A stretch of 64,000 bases of DNA from an uncultured Roseobacter sp. (GCF_947496515.1 NZ_CANMDB010000005.1:154501-218500); one strand, 5' to 3'. Positions 32,068-41,593 are shown, numbered from the stretch's first letter. Translations and numbers: made by a program. The notes: generated by a model from the letters alone, not told the origin.

Positions 32068-33060
32068 ATGTACGCTCAGATGATCAAATCCACCGGCAAA
32101 GGTGTGAAAGCCCTTGAGGACATGGATCCTCAGGAGCGGGCCTTTCAGGAGCGCATTGACGCAGGCGGCAAGATCGAGCCGAAGGACTGGATGCCGGAAG
32201 GCTACCGAAAGACGCTGATCCGGCAAATCGGTCAGCATGCGCACTCCGAAATCGTGGGTCAGTTGCCCGAGGGCAACTGGATCACCCGGGCGCCCACGTT
32301 GCAGCGTAAGGCGATCCTGCTGGCAAAGGTACAGGACGAGGCGGGGCACGGGCTCTACCTCTATTGCGCGGCGGAGACGTTGGGGGTCAGCCGGGATCAG
32401 CTGACGCGGGATCTGCTGTCGGGCAAGATGAAGTACTCCTCGATCTTCAATTATCCGACACTGACCTGGGCGGATATGGGGGCTGTCGGCTGGCTGGTCG
32501 ATGGGGCCGCGATCATGAACCAGGTGCCGCTGCAGCGAACCTCCTACGGTCCTTATGCCCGCGCCATGGTGCGGATCTGCAAGGAGGAGAGTTTCCACCA
32601 GCGCCAAGGCTTCGACATCATGATGAAGATGGCCCAGGGCACGAAGGCGCAGAGGCATATGGCGCAGGATGCGCTGAACCGTTTCTGGTACCCGTCGCTG
32701 ATGATGTTCGGGCCATCGGACAAGGATTCGGTTCATTCCGCGCAGTCCATGGCCTGGAAGATCAAGATGAACACCAATGACGAGCTGCGCCAGAAATTCG
32801 TGGATCAGACCGTGCCGCAGGCCGAGCATCTGGGGCTGGCGATCCCGGATGAGGCGCTGCGTTGGAACGACGAGCGCGGGCATTACGACTTTTCCGAGCC
32901 CGACTGGTCGGAGTTTTACGAGGTGTTGAAGGGCAACGGCCCCTGCTCTGCCGAGCGTATGGCAGCGCGGAACAAGGCCTGGGATGATGGCGCGTGGGTG
33001 CGCGAGGGGCTACTGGCGCACGCGGAGAAGAAGCGCGCGCGCAAGTTGGCAGCGGAGTGA
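32068..33060 (+). CDS. paaA: Phenylacetyl-CoA epoxidase catalytic subunit PaaA
   Basis: 330 residues. PaaA is the di-iron catalytic subunit of the ring-1,2-epoxidase that activates phenylacetyl-CoA. Ferritin-like ligands are in [21 protein letters not shown] (Glu, Glu-x-x-His) and [16 protein letters not shown] (Glu, Glu-x-x-His). The N-terminal [25 protein letters not shown] is diagnostic. The ribosome site AAAAGGA precedes ATG 32068. It heads the paa operon; unusually, a VOC gene rather than paaB follows. Confidence 0.97.
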   Translation: MYAQMIKSTGKGVKALEDMDPQERAFQERIDAGGKIEPKDWMPEGYRKTLIRQIGQHAHSEIVGQLPEGNWITRAPTLQRKAILLAKVQDEAGHGLYLYCAAETLGVSRDQLTRDLLSGKMKYSSIFNYPTLTWADMGAVGWLVDGAAIMNQVPLQRTSYGPYARAMVRICKEESFHQRQGFDIMMKMAQGTKAQRHMAQDALNRFWYPSLMMFGPSDKDSVHSAQSMAWKIKMNTNDELRQKFVDQTVPQAEHLGLAIPDEALRWNDERGHYDFSEPDWSEFYEVLKGNGPCSAERMAARNKAWDDGAWVREGLLAHAEKKRARKLAAE

Positions 33061-33068
33061 AAGGCAAG

Positions 33069-33413
33069 ATGCGGCTGGACCACGTGGCCTTGACCGTCTC
33101 GGATCGTGAGGACTCCGCGGCGTTCTACGCGCGGTACTTCAAGCTCAACCAGCGGGTTCATGAGGATGACCATCTGCTGATCCTCGCAGGTGACGGCGGC
33201 TCACTGCTTGCGCTCAGCGAAGGTAAGGTGCCGTCCGATCTGCCACGCACCAATCATTTCGGCTTTCAGGCTTGCGATGTGCAAGAGGTGCAGAACCTAC
33301 GTGCGCGCTTTGCCAAAGACGGGGTGGAGGAGGCGGAATTTCAGGCCCATGGGCCAACCCGCGTGCAAGTCTTCGACCCGGACGGCAACAGGGTCGAAGC
33401 CTATGCCTTTTAA
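33069..33413 (+). CDS. VOC-superfamily (glyoxalase-like) protein inserted in the paa operon
   Basis: 114 residues, one glyoxalase/bleomycin-resistance fold: MRLDHVALTVSDREDSAAFYARYF, LLILAGDGGSLLALSEG, TNHFGFQACDV and the C-terminal VQVFDPDGNRVEAYAF. His4 and the C-terminal Glu (VEAY) are at usual metal-ligand positions. Possible roles are a dioxygenase, an epoxide- or thiol-handling enzyme, or removal of a by-product of the epoxidase. Start: ATG 33069, or GTG 33057 overlapping the paaA stop (VKGKM). It is co-directional and tightly packed between paaA and paaB, so it is surely co-expressed with the epoxidase. Confidence 0.88.
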   Translation: MRLDHVALTVSDREDSAAFYARYFKLNQRVHEDDHLLILAGDGGSLLALSEGKVPSDLPRTNHFGFQACDVQEVQNLRARFAKDGVEEAEFQAHGPTRVQVFDPDGNRVEAYAF

Positions 33414-33440
33414 GCGCGCATGGCGGCGGGAGCTGGAGCA

Positions 33441-33725
33441 ATGAGTAGTGAATGGCCACTTTGGGAAGTCTTTGTCCGCGGACAGCACGGGTTGAGCCAC
33501 CGGCATGTGGGCTCGCTCCACGCCGCAGATGCGGAGGCGGCCATCCGCAATGCCCGCGATGTCTACACCCGCCGCAACGAGGGCGTCAGCATCTGGGTGG
33601 TAGAGGCCAGCGCCATCGCCGCCTCCAGCCCGGAGGAGAAAGGCCCGCTCTACGAGCCTGCCAATGACAAGGTCTACCGCCACCCGACTTTCTACGACAT
33701 CCCCGATGATGTGGGGGCGATGTGA
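33441..33725 (+). CDS. paaB: Phenylacetyl-CoA epoxidase subunit PaaB
   Basis: 94 residues, the usual PaaB size. Recognised by WPLWEVFVRGQHGLSHRHVGSLHAADAEAAIRNARDVYTRRNEG and the C-terminal DKVYRHPTFYDIPDDVG. PaaB is a small structural subunit bridging PaaA-PaaC heterodimers in the epoxidase complex. ATG 33441 follows GGGAGCTGGAGCA. Its end overlaps paaC by 4 nt (GTGA). Confidence 0.96.
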   Translation: MSSEWPLWEVFVRGQHGLSHRHVGSLHAADAEAAIRNARDVYTRRNEGVSIWVVEASAIAASSPEEKGPLYEPANDKVYRHPTFYDIPDDVGAM

Positions 33726-34477
33726 GCGATCCGCTCTTTGAATTCCTCTGCCGGATGGGCGACAACGCGCTGGTGCTGGGTCACCGCGTCTCGGAATGGT
33801 GCGGCGTGGCACCCGCGCTGGAAGAGGACATCGCGCTGGCCAACACGGCGCTGGATCTAGTCGGCCAGGCGACGCTCTGGCTGGACCTTGCGGCCGAGGT
33901 CGAGGGGGCGGGCCGCGACGCCGACGCGCTCGCCTTTCGCCGCGATGTCTGGGACTTCCGCAACCTGCTGCTGGTCGAACAGCCCAACGGTGATTTCGGC
34001 CAGACGATGATGCGGCAGTTCCTCTTCGACGCCTGGCACCGGGCGTATCTGGCAGCGCTCACCGACAGCTCGGATACCCGGATCGCCGCGATTGCCGAAA
34101 AATCCCTCAAGGAGGTGACCTACCATCTCGACCGCAGCGCGGAGACGGTGATCGGCCTTGGCGACGGGACCGAAGAAAGCCATCGGCGCATGCAAACAGC
34201 ACTGGACCGGCTCTTTCCCTTCGTCGGCGAGATGTTCGTCACGGATGAGGTTGACGCCGCGATGATCACCGCCTGCATCGCGCCGGACCCCCGCAGCCTC
34301 AGAGCGGGGTTCGACAGCTATCTGGCAGAGGTACTGGCCGAGGCCAAACTAATCCAGCCCAGCGGAGACTTCAGTCACAAAGGCGGCAAGTCAGGCGCGC
34401 GGCATTCGGAGCATCTGGGTCACATGCTGACGCAGATGCAATGGCTGCAGCGCGCCTACCCCGATGCCACATGGTGA
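33722..34477 (+). CDS. paaC: Phenylacetyl-CoA epoxidase structural subunit PaaC
   Basis: 251 residues, a ferritin-like four-helix protein homologous to PaaA without catalytic iron. Typical stretches: MGDNALVLGHRVSEWCGVAPALEEDIALANTALDLVGQA, RRDVWDFRNLLLVEQPNGDFGQTMMRQFLFD, VTYHLDRSAETVIGLGDGTEES, and the C-terminal HSEHLGHMLTQMQWLQRAYPDATW. It starts with GTG in a 4-nt overlap with paaB and overlaps paaD by 7 nt, so subunits are translationally coupled. Confidence 0.96.
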   Translation: MSDPLFEFLCRMGDNALVLGHRVSEWCGVAPALEEDIALANTALDLVGQATLWLDLAAEVEGAGRDADALAFRRDVWDFRNLLLVEQPNGDFGQTMMRQFLFDAWHRAYLAALTDSSDTRIAAIAEKSLKEVTYHLDRSAETVIGLGDGTEESHRRMQTALDRLFPFVGEMFVTDEVDAAMITACIAPDPRSLRAGFDSYLAEVLAEAKLIQPSGDFSHKGGKSGARHSEHLGHMLTQMQWLQRAYPDATW

Positions 34478-34938
34478 CCGACAAACCATCGCTGGACACG
34501 GTCTGGCAGTGGCTCGACGCGCTGCCTGACCCGGAGATCCCGGCGATCAGCCTGACCGATCTGGGCATCATCCGCGATCTGCGCTGGTCGGGCGACACGC
34601 TCGAAGTCACCGTCACACCCACCTACTCCGGCTGCCCGGCGACACAGGTCATCGCGATGGACATCGAGACCGCCCTGAACGATCGCGGCATCGAGACACT
34701 TGAGATCAAGACGCAGCTTTCTCCGGCCTGGACGACCGACTGGCTGACCGAGCGAGGCCGCGCGCGGCTGGCAGACTACGGGATCGCGCCCCCGCAACCT
34801 GCGGGCGGGCCGAGCGCATGCCCGCTCTGCAAGTCGTCCAATGTCGAGCGGATCAGTCAGTTCGGCTCCACCCCCTGCAAGGCGCAATGGCGGTGCACCG
34901 ATTGCCTTGAGCCATTCGACTATTTCAAATGTATCTGA
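34471..34938 (+). CDS. paaD: PaaD, iron-sulfur/maturation protein of the epoxidase
   Basis: 155 residues. An N-terminal MIP18/DUF59 domain (LDALPDPEIPAISLTDLGIIRDLRW ... VTPTYSGCPATQVIAMDIE) is followed by a C-terminal zinc-finger-like region (CPLCKSSN ... STPCKAQWRCTDCLEPFDYFKC). PaaD is thought to help assemble the metal centres of the epoxidase system rather than catalyse. The ATG at 34471 (ATGGTGA) overlaps the paaC stop; the longer frame from 34441 is within paaC. Confidence 0.95.
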   Translation: MVTDKPSLDTVWQWLDALPDPEIPAISLTDLGIIRDLRWSGDTLEVTVTPTYSGCPATQVIAMDIETALNDRGIETLEIKTQLSPAWTTDWLTERGRARLADYGIAPPQPAGGPSACPLCKSSNVERISQFGSTPCKAQWRCTDCLEPFDYFKCI

Positions 34939-34984
34939 CCCGGTCCTTCTTTCGGCGGCGTCACGACGGACCGAACCAAACCCG

Positions 34985-36049
34985 ATGAGCCGATTTCACT
35001 CTCTCACCGTCACGGGCATTCACCGCACGATCCGGGACGCGGTCGTCCTGACCCTCGAAGCGGAAGATCCTGCGGCCTTCGCCTTCGTGCCCGGGCAGTA
35101 TCTGACCTTCCGCAAGACGTTGGCAGGGACGGAACTGCGCCGCAACTACTCCATCTGCGCAGGATCGGATGAGGGTCTTTTGCAGGTCGGGATCAAACGG
35201 GTGGAGGGCGGTGCGTTTTCCAGCTTTGCCAATACGGATCTGAAGGTGGGCGACCGGCTGGAGGCGATGCCGCCGCAGGGCAGATTTACACCGCAGATCG
35301 ATCCAGACAGCACCCGGAATTTCCTCGGCTTTGCCGGCGGGTCGGGCATCACGCCGATCCTGTCGATCCTGAAAACGGTACTGACCCGCGCGCCCGGCGC
35401 CACGTTCACGCTGGTCTATGCCAACCGCGCGGTGAACACGATCATGTTCCGCGAAGAGCTCGAAGACCTCAAGAACCGCTATATGGGCCGCCTGCGCGTC
35501 GTCCACATGCTGGAATCCGGTCAGGACATGGAGCTGTTCACCGGACGGATCGACGCGGCGAAATGCGTAGCGCTCTTCCGGCACTGGATCGATATCTCCG
35601 CGATTGACACCGCACTGATTTGCGGGCCCGAACCGATGATGCTGGCCATAGCGGATAGCCTGAGGACGCATGGGCTCAGCGACGACCGGATCCTCTTTGA
35701 GCTTTTCACCGAAAGCCAGAAGGGCCGTCTGGCGCGCGCGGCCATCGCCGAACGTGCGACAGATCAGGCGGCCACACAGGTCGAGATCACGGTCGAGGGA
35801 GTCACCCGGCATTTCGCCATGCCCAAGGATCAGTCAGTGCTGGAGGCCGCGCTTAACAACGGGCTCGATGCGCCCTTTGCCTGCAAGGCGGGGGTCTGTT
35901 CCACCTGCAAGGCGCGAGTGCTGGAGGGGGACTGCGAAATGCTGAGCAACCACGCGCTGGAGGATGACGAGGTCGCGCGCGGCATGGTGCTGACCTGTCA
36001 GTGCTACCCGCTGAGTGACCGGATCGTCGTGGAATACGACACCCATTGA
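34985..36049 (+). CDS. paaE: Phenylacetyl-CoA epoxidase reductase PaaE
   Basis: 354 residues: FAD-binding domain (PGQYLTFRKTLAGTELRRNYSIC), NAD(P)-binding domain (FAGGSGITPILSILKTVL, CGPEPMM), and a C-terminal plant-type [2Fe-2S] domain with Cys pattern CKAGVCSTCKARV and LTCQC. It passes electrons from NADPH to the PaaA di-iron site. ATG 34985 is preceded by a 46-nt gap after paaD, the largest gap in the operon apart from none with terminator features. It ends 9 nt before paaZ. Confidence 0.96.
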   Translation: MSRFHSLTVTGIHRTIRDAVVLTLEAEDPAAFAFVPGQYLTFRKTLAGTELRRNYSICAGSDEGLLQVGIKRVEGGAFSSFANTDLKVGDRLEAMPPQGRFTPQIDPDSTRNFLGFAGGSGITPILSILKTVLTRAPGATFTLVYANRAVNTIMFREELEDLKNRYMGRLRVVHMLESGQDMELFTGRIDAAKCVALFRHWIDISAIDTALICGPEPMMLAIADSLRTHGLSDDRILFELFTESQKGRLARAAIAERATDQAATQVEITVEGVTRHFAMPKDQSVLEAALNNGLDAPFACKAGVCSTCKARVLEGDCEMLSNHALEDDEVARGMVLTCQCYPLSDRIVVEYDTH

Positions 36050-36058
36050 GGACCCCAT

Positions 36059-38092
36059 ATGCCCACACTCCGTGATGTCGAGAGCTTTGCCGCAGGTCAG
36101 TGGATCCTGCCCGACAGCGGCGCGCGGCTGATCGCGAGCGCCATCACCGGGCAGCACATTGCGCGGGCGGGCAATGATGCGCTCGACGTCCAGAGCATGC
36201 TGGCCTACGCCCGCGAGCGGGGTGGCCCGGCGCTGCGCAAGCTCACCTTTCACGACCGTGCGCGGCTGATCAAGGCGCTGGCGCTGCACCTGCGCCAGCA
36301 TCGTCAGACGCTCTATGATCTGAGCTATGACACCGGTGCCACGGCATCGGATCACTTGATCGACGTGGACGGTGGCATCGGGACCATGTTGGTCTTCGCC
36401 TCCAAGGGCCGCCGTGAGATGCCCGACGCGCATGTCTATCTCGACGGCCCCGTGGAGCAGCTCAGCCGGGAAGGTAGCTTTCTGGGACAGCACATCGCCG
36501 TCCCACTGCAGGGGGTCGCGCTGCAGATCAATGCCTACAACTTTCCGGTCTGGGGCATGCTGGAGAAACTGGCGCCCGCCTTGCTGGCGGGGATGCCGGT
36601 AATCGTGAAACCCGCGACCGCCACCTGCTACGTGACAGAGGCCTGCGTCCGGCTGCTGCTGGACAGCGGCCTTCTGCCGCCCGGGGCGCTGCAGCTGGTC
36701 TCGGGCGGGTTGGGCGACATGCTGGATCATCTGGACTGTCAGGACACCGTCGCCTTTACCGGCTCCGCCACCACGGCGCGGCACCTGCGCCAGACCCCGC
36801 AATTGATCGCCGAAAGCGTCCGCTTCACCGCCGAGCAGGACAGCCTGAACGCCTCGCTGCTGGGTCCCGATGCTGGCCCCGGCACGCTTGAGTTCGATCT
36901 TTTCCTTGATGAAGTCCAGCGCGAGATCACCACCAAGGCCGGTCAGAAGTGTACGGCGATCCGGCGCATCATGGTCCCGGATGGCGCGGTGGACGCGGTT
37001 CTGGCGACGCTGTCCCAGCGTCTGTCGCAGGTGCGTGTCGGCGATCCGAGGGAGAAGACGACCGAGATGGGCGCGCTCGTCTCTGCGGCGCAAAAAGCCG
37101 ATGTGCTGGAGAAAGCCGCGCAATTGAGCACCGAAGCCGAGCGGGTCTGCGGCGATTCCAACGGCTTCACCCCAGCAGGTGCGGAAACGGCCGAAGGTGC
37201 CTTCCTGCCGCCCATGCTCTTTCACTGTGGCAACCCAGATGCGGCGCAACATGTCCACGACACCGAAGCCTTCGGCCCTGTCTCCACCGTGATGGGCTAC
37301 CGCGATCTTGACCATGCGGTGCGCCTGCTGAACCGCGGCAAGGGCTCATTGGTGGCCTCGCTGATCACCCATGATCCAGCGGTCGCCCGGCAGGTCACGC
37401 TGGGGACCGCGGCATTCCACGGGCGGCTCTACATCAACGATCGCCGCTCCATGGGAGAGGCAACGGGCCACGGCGCGCCGCTGCCACATATGGTCCACGG
37501 TGGGCCGGGCCGAGCGGGAGGCGGCGAGGAGCTGGGCGGCATCCGAGGGGTGCTGCACCATATGCAGCGCACGGCGATTCAAGGCAGCCCCGACATGCTG
37601 AGCGCCATCACTGGTCAGTGGGTGCCGGGTGCCACCACGACAGAGACATCCACGCATCCTTTCACGCGACCCTTTTGCAGCTTGCATCCGGGAGAGACGC
37701 TCGCCGCCGGGCCGCGCACGGTCACGCTGGAAGATATCGAGACCTTTGCGCATTTCACCGGCGATACCTTCTACGCCCATATGGATGATACGGCGGCAGC
37801 GGCGAACCCCTTCTTTCCGGGCCGCGTCGCGCACGGCTATCTGCTCTTGAGCTTTGCCGCCGGGCTTTTTGTCGAACCCGCACCCGGCCCGGTGCTGGCA
37901 AATACCGGGCTCGACAATCTGCGCTTTCTGACACCGGTCTCGCCGGGCGACAGCCTGTCAGTGCAGCTGACGGTCAAGGCCAAGACCCCACGGAACGCGC
38001 AGTACGGCGAGGTCCGCTGGCACGTGCGTCTGAGCAATCAGGACGGAGCGGCGGTGGCGGAATACGACCTGCTGACCATGAATGCCCACTGA
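36059..38092 (+). CDS. paaZ: Bifunctional oxepin-CoA hydrolase / semialdehyde dehydrogenase PaaZ
   Basis: 677 residues, the normal two-domain length. The N-terminal aldehyde dehydrogenase has [39 protein letters not shown] and the catalytic cysteine in [12 protein letters not shown]. The C-terminal MaoC-like hydratase (about 540-677) has the hot-dog motif [22 protein letters not shown] and [19 protein letters not shown]. It opens the oxepin ring and oxidises the resulting aldehyde, avoiding the reactive by-product. It overlaps the regulator gene by 11 nt. Confidence 0.97.
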   Translation: MPTLRDVESFAAGQWILPDSGARLIASAITGQHIARAGNDALDVQSMLAYARERGGPALRKLTFHDRARLIKALALHLRQHRQTLYDLSYDTGATASDHLIDVDGGIGTMLVFASKGRREMPDAHVYLDGPVEQLSREGSFLGQHIAVPLQGVALQINAYNFPVWGMLEKLAPALLAGMPVIVKPATATCYVTEACVRLLLDSGLLPPGALQLVSGGLGDMLDHLDCQDTVAFTGSATTARHLRQTPQLIAESVRFTAEQDSLNASLLGPDAGPGTLEFDLFLDEVQREITTKAGQKCTAIRRIMVPDGAVDAVLATLSQRLSQVRVGDPREKTTEMGALVSAAQKADVLEKAAQLSTEAERVCGDSNGFTPAGAETAEGAFLPPMLFHCGNPDAAQHVHDTEAFGPVSTVMGYRDLDHAVRLLNRGKGSLVASLITHDPAVARQVTLGTAAFHGRLYINDRRSMGEATGHGAPLPHMVHGGPGRAGGGEELGGIRGVLHHMQRTAIQGSPDMLSAITGQWVPGATTTETSTHPFTRPFCSLHPGETLAAGPRTVTLEDIETFAHFTGDTFYAHMDDTAAAANPFFPGRVAHGYLLLSFAAGLFVEPAPGPVLANTGLDNLRFLTPVSPGDSLSVQLTVKAKTPRNAQYGEVRWHVRLSNQDGAAVAEYDLLTMNAH

Positions 38093-38858
38093 GCTGCCCG
38101 AAGATCTGACCCGCGCGCTGATGGCGCAGGGTGGCCAGCGGGTCTGGTCGCTGCTGGTCAGTGTCTTTGGCGATCTGGCGGCAGAGGACGGGTCCGCCTT
38201 GGGCGGGCCGGTGCTCTCGGCGATCATGGGCCGCATGGGCATCCGGTCCGAGGCGACGCGTGTCGCCCTGCACCGGCTGCGCAAGGATGGCTGGATCACA
38301 TCCGAGCGCGCGGGCCGCACCAGCCGGCACAGCCTGACACGCCACGGGCGTACCGAAACCCTCGCTGCCAGCCGTCGCATCTATGCCAGCACGGCGGATC
38401 GACCGCAAAGCTGGCGTGTCATCATCACCGAGGCCGCCACCGCCGAAAGCCGGGATGCACTCTCCACCGCGGATTTCACGCCCATCGCGAACCGCATCTT
38501 TCTGGCAAGCGGAGACGCGACCGCCCCCAAGGACGCACTGGTGCTCAGTGCCAAAGCCGTGCCGGAGTGGTTACGCCGTCAGGTCACCCTCGCTGGCACG
38601 CTTGCAGACTACGCCGCCCTTTGTGCAATTCTACAGCGGATTGATGACGTGCTGCCTGAGGGAACGCAGCTTGATCCGTTCGACCGTGCTGTCCTGCGGT
38701 GCCTCATGGTCCACAACTGGCGGCGCCTCGTGCTGAAGCAGCCCGACCTGCCGGATGGGCTCTTTACCGCGGATTGGCAGGGGCCGCGGTGCCGGGATCT
38801 TGTCACCCGGCTGCTGGACCGGTTCCCCCGTCCGGATCTCACAGAGCTTTCAACGTAA
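38082..38858 (+). CDS. paaX: PaaX-family transcriptional repressor
   Basis: 258 residues. The N-terminal winged-helix (VWSLLVSVFGDLAAEDGSALGGPVLSAIMGRMGIRSEATRVALHRLRKDGWITSERAGRTSRHSLT) and C-terminal PaaX domain (VHNWRRLVLKQPDLP ... WQGPRCRDLVTRLL) are clear. PaaX binds near paa promoters and is released by phenylacetyl-CoA. It is the last gene of the operon, begins inside paaZ (ATG 38082, MPTELPED) and so is probably auto-controlled. The rest of the pathway (paaF, paaG, paaH, paaJ, paaK) is not in this window. Confidence 0.92.
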   Translation: MPTELPEDLTRALMAQGGQRVWSLLVSVFGDLAAEDGSALGGPVLSAIMGRMGIRSEATRVALHRLRKDGWITSERAGRTSRHSLTRHGRTETLAASRRIYASTADRPQSWRVIITEAATAESRDALSTADFTPIANRIFLASGDATAPKDALVLSAKAVPEWLRRQVTLAGTLADYAALCAILQRIDDVLPEGTQLDPFDRAVLRCLMVHNWRRLVLKQPDLPDGLFTADWQGPRCRDLVTRLLDRFPRPDLTELST

Positions 38859-38865
38859 CGGATCC

Positions 38866-38894
38866 TTTTACCGGACACCAAGGCAGGCTATATC
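38866..38894 (+). promoter_or_regulatory. Candidate promoter placing the start of transcription at the nrnC ATG
   Basis: TTTTAC (38866-38871), 17 nt, TATATC (38889-38894). With the usual 6-7 nt to the start of transcription, +1 falls at or next to the ATG at 38901. There is no Shine-Dalgarno in CGAGCCCATG, consistent with a leaderless message. This is based on pattern only. Confidence 0.4.
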
Positions 38895-38900
38895 GAGCCC

Positions 38901-39515
38901 ATGACACATCACGTATACCAAAACGATCTGCCCTCCGATCTGGACCTTGGTCCGGCCGTCGCCATCGATTGCGAGACCATGGGCCTGCACCCGCACCGCG
39001 ACCGCCTTTGCGTCGTGCAACTGTCCGGCGGGGACGGCACGGCGCATCTGGTGCAGATCGCCAAAGGACAGACCGAGGCGCCCAACCTGTGCCGCCTGCT
39101 TGCCGATGAAAACGTGCTCAAGCTGTTTCACTTCGGTCGGTTCGATATCGCCGCGATGCACCACGCCTTCGGCACGCTTGCAGCGCCCGTCTACTGCACC
39201 AAGATCGCCAGCCGTCTGGTGCGCACCTATACGGACCGCCACGGGCTGGCCAAACTGCTGCAGGAGCTGCTGAACATCGATATTTCCAAACAGCAGCAGT
39301 CCAGCGACTGGGGCGCGGCAGAGCTGACGCAGGCACAGGTCGAATACGCGGCCTCCGATGTGCTCTATCTGCACCAGCTGCGCGATGCGCTGAACGAGAT
39401 GTTGGAGCGTGAGGGCCGGATGGATCTGGCGCAGCGCTGTTTCGACTTCCTGCCGACCCGGGCGCAGCTCGATCTGGATGGCTGGCCAGATACGGACATC
39501 TTCGCACATTCATGA
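38901..39515 (+). CDS. nrnC: NanoRNase C-type 3'-5' exoribonuclease
   Basis: 204 residues, one DEDD exonuclease domain. Active-site motifs: I AVAIDCETMG (Asp, Glu), II LFHFGRFDIAAMHHAF (Asp), III YAASDVLYLHQLRDAL (Tyr-x-x-x-Asp, DEDDy type). No HRDC domain, so it is not full RNase D. Size and sequence match NrnC, which in alphaproteobacteria replaces oligoribonuclease in degrading dinucleotides. Start ATG 38901 lacks a ribosome site. It overlaps kdsD by 4 nt (ATGA). Confidence 0.92.
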   Translation: MTHHVYQNDLPSDLDLGPAVAIDCETMGLHPHRDRLCVVQLSGGDGTAHLVQIAKGQTEAPNLCRLLADENVLKLFHFGRFDIAAMHHAFGTLAAPVYCTKIASRLVRTYTDRHGLAKLLQELLNIDISKQQQSSDWGAAELTQAQVEYAASDVLYLHQLRDALNEMLEREGRMDLAQRCFDFLPTRAQLDLDGWPDTDIFAHS

Positions 39516-40474
39516 GCCACCCGTTCCTTGATACAGCGCGGCGGGTCATCACAGCGGAGGCCGCGGCGCTCACGACGCTGGCCGGTCATCTGGATGCGCG
39601 GTTTGACGCGGCGCTGACAGTCCTGCGCGACACCCGTGGGCGGGTGATCGTGACCGGCATCGGCAAATCAGGCCATATCGCCCGCAAGATCGCGGCCACG
39701 CTGGCCAGCACCGGGACGCCCGCGCAATTCGTCCACCCGGCGGAGGCCAGCCACGGCGATCTGGGCATGATCACGCAAGCGGATGTGGTTCTGGCCATCT
39801 CCAATTCCGGCGAAGCACCGGAACTGGCAAACCTCGTGGCCTACACACGCCGATTTGCCATTCCGCTGCTGGGCATCACCAGCGTGGAGGGCTCGGCGCT
39901 CGGGCGGCAATGCGACGTGGTCCTGCTGCTGCCCCGGCTGGGCGAGGCCTGTGGCACCGGTGTTGTGCCATCCATCTCGACCACCATGACGCTGGCGCTC
40001 GGCGATGCGCTGGCCATCGCCCTGATGGAGCATCGCGCCTTTACGCCCGAGAACTTCCGCGACTTTCACCCGGGCGGCAAACTGGGGGCAGAGCTGAGCC
40101 GGGTTTCGGACCTGATGCACGTGGGCGACGCACTGCCCGTGGTGCAAGGGGATGTCCCCATGGCCCAGGCGCTGAAGGAAATCGGCAGCAAGGGCTTTGG
40201 CGTGGTCGCCGTGGTGGATGAGGATCGGCGGCTCTGCGGTATCATCACCAACGGTGATATCGGACGACATATGGCGCGGCTCGAGGGCGCACGGGCAAGC
40301 GACGTAATGACACCGAAGCCACGGACCATCGCCCCGGACGCGCTCGCTGAGAAAGCCCTGGGCGAGATGAATGCCAACAAGATCACCTGCCTTTTCGTGG
40401 TTGACCCCGGCGCCCCCGACCAGCTTGCCGGGCTGATCCACATCCACGACTGCCTGCGCGTCGGTCTGGGTTAA
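39512..40474 (+). CDS. kdsD: Arabinose-5-phosphate isomerase KdsD
   Basis: 320 residues: SIS domain (VTGIGKSGHIARKIAATLASTGTPAQFVHPAEASHGDLGM, NSGEAPEL, SISTTMTLALGDALAIAL) followed by two CBS domains (about 200-320, with GVVAVVDEDRRLCGIITNGDIGRHM). It converts ribulose-5-phosphate to arabinose-5-phosphate, the first step of KDO synthesis for lipopolysaccharide. It sits directly upstream of lptC-lptA-lptB, linking KDO supply to LPS transport. Confidence 0.95.
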   Translation: MSHPFLDTARRVITAEAAALTTLAGHLDARFDAALTVLRDTRGRVIVTGIGKSGHIARKIAATLASTGTPAQFVHPAEASHGDLGMITQADVVLAISNSGEAPELANLVAYTRRFAIPLLGITSVEGSALGRQCDVVLLLPRLGEACGTGVVPSISTTMTLALGDALAIALMEHRAFTPENFRDFHPGGKLGAELSRVSDLMHVGDALPVVQGDVPMAQALKEIGSKGFGVVAVVDEDRRLCGIITNGDIGRHMARLEGARASDVMTPKPRTIAPDALAEKALGEMNANKITCLFVVDPGAPDQLAGLIHIHDCLRVGLG

Positions 40475-40477
40475 GCG

Positions 40478-41092
40478 GTGATGAAAACGGATCGGTATTC
40501 GCGCCTCGTCGGCCTGCTCAAGGTTCTCTTTCCGCTCACCGCCCTTGCGCTGCTTTCAACCCTCTTTCTGCTGTCGCGGGTGATCGACCCGACGGATGCG
40601 ATCCCCTTTGCGGAAAGCGACGTGCAGGAGCGCTTGCTCAATCAACAGGTGTCGGGCCCTTATTACGCAGGCACCTCCTCCAACGGCGATCAGATCGCCT
40701 TTACCGCGGATAAGGTGACCTCGCCGCAGGGTCTGGGCAAACGCAGCCTCAGCGAGGATGTGCATGTGGAAATCAAGCTGGTCAGCGGTACGGTGATCGA
40801 CGTGACCTCCGACTGGGCGACAGTGGATATTGCCGAGGATCTGGTGGATCTGACCGACGATGTGGTGATTACGACATCACATGGGTACGTGGTGACCAGC
40901 GACGCGATGGCCGCCCGCGTCAGCGTTCTGGACGTCACCTCGCCCGATACGGTGCGGGCCACGACACCCGGCGGTGGCGATCTGGAAGCAGGCAGCATGC
41001 GGCTGATGTCACCCGAACCCGACGCACCGGCCCAAATGCTTTTCACAAATGGTGTAAAGCTGATATATCAGCCGAAAAAAGTGGATGACTAA
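40478..41092 (+). CDS. lptC: LPS export protein LptC
   Basis: 204 residues. One N-terminal membrane helix (LLKVLFPLTALALLSTLFLLS) anchors a periplasmic beta-jellyroll (QVSGPYYAGTSSNGDQIAFTADKV ... GYVVTSDAMAARVSVLDVTSPDTV). LptC links the LptBFG ATPase to the LptA bridge. Position 3 nt after kdsD and 3 nt before lptA is the standard order. Start is GTG 40478 or the adjacent ATG 40481; the difference is one residue. Confidence 0.88.
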   Translation: MMKTDRYSRLVGLLKVLFPLTALALLSTLFLLSRVIDPTDAIPFAESDVQERLLNQQVSGPYYAGTSSNGDQIAFTADKVTSPQGLGKRSLSEDVHVEIKLVSGTVIDVTSDWATVDIAEDLVDLTDDVVITTSHGYVVTSDAMAARVSVLDVTSPDTVRATTPGGGDLEAGSMRLMSPEPDAPAQMLFTNGVKLIYQPKKVDD

Positions 41093-41095
41093 CCC

Positions 41096-41587
41096 GTGAC
41101 ATTGTTCAGAATGCTTGCCGCGCTCATGGCACTGTTCCTCAGCGCGCCCATCCTCACCGCCCAAGGCACCCAAGTGGCCTTCGGCGCCCTGCAACAGGAT
41201 ACCGGGCTGCCGGTAGAGGTAACATCAGAGAACCTCGCCGTCGATCAGGCCACGGGCGAGGCCGTCTTTACCGGCGATGTCGTCGTCACCCAAGGTGAGA
41301 TGCAGCTGGCCGCTCCCAAGGTTCTGGTAATCTACAGCGAGGACCGCGGTGCAATCGAACGGATGGAGGCCACGGGTGGTGTCACGCTGGTATCCGGCCC
41401 CGATGCCGCGGAATCGCAACGCGCCGACTACAGCATCGACACCGGCGTGATCGTCATGACCGGTGACGTGCTGCTGACGCAGGGATCGTCCGCACTGAGT
41501 GCCGATAAGATGACGGTGCAGCTGGAAACAGGCACCGCGCAGATGTCCGGCTCCGTCCGCACCCTGTTGCAGACCCAGGATCGCTGA
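41096..41587 (+). CDS. lptA: LPS transport periplasmic protein LptA
   Basis: 163 residues with a signal peptide (LFRMLAALMALFLSAPILTAQG) and the OstA-like fold: VEVTSENLAVDQATGEAVFTGDVVVTQGEMQLAAPKVLVIYSED, then YSIDTGVIVMTGDVLLTQGSSALSADKMTVQLETG. It forms the periplasmic bridge carrying LPS to the outer membrane. GTG start 41096. It is followed after 6 nt by lptB. Confidence 0.94.
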   Translation: MTLFRMLAALMALFLSAPILTAQGTQVAFGALQQDTGLPVEVTSENLAVDQATGEAVFTGDVVVTQGEMQLAAPKVLVIYSEDRGAIERMEATGGVTLVSGPDAAESQRADYSIDTGVIVMTGDVLLTQGSSALSADKMTVQLETGTAQMSGSVRTLLQTQDR

Positions 41588-41593
41588 ACGCCC

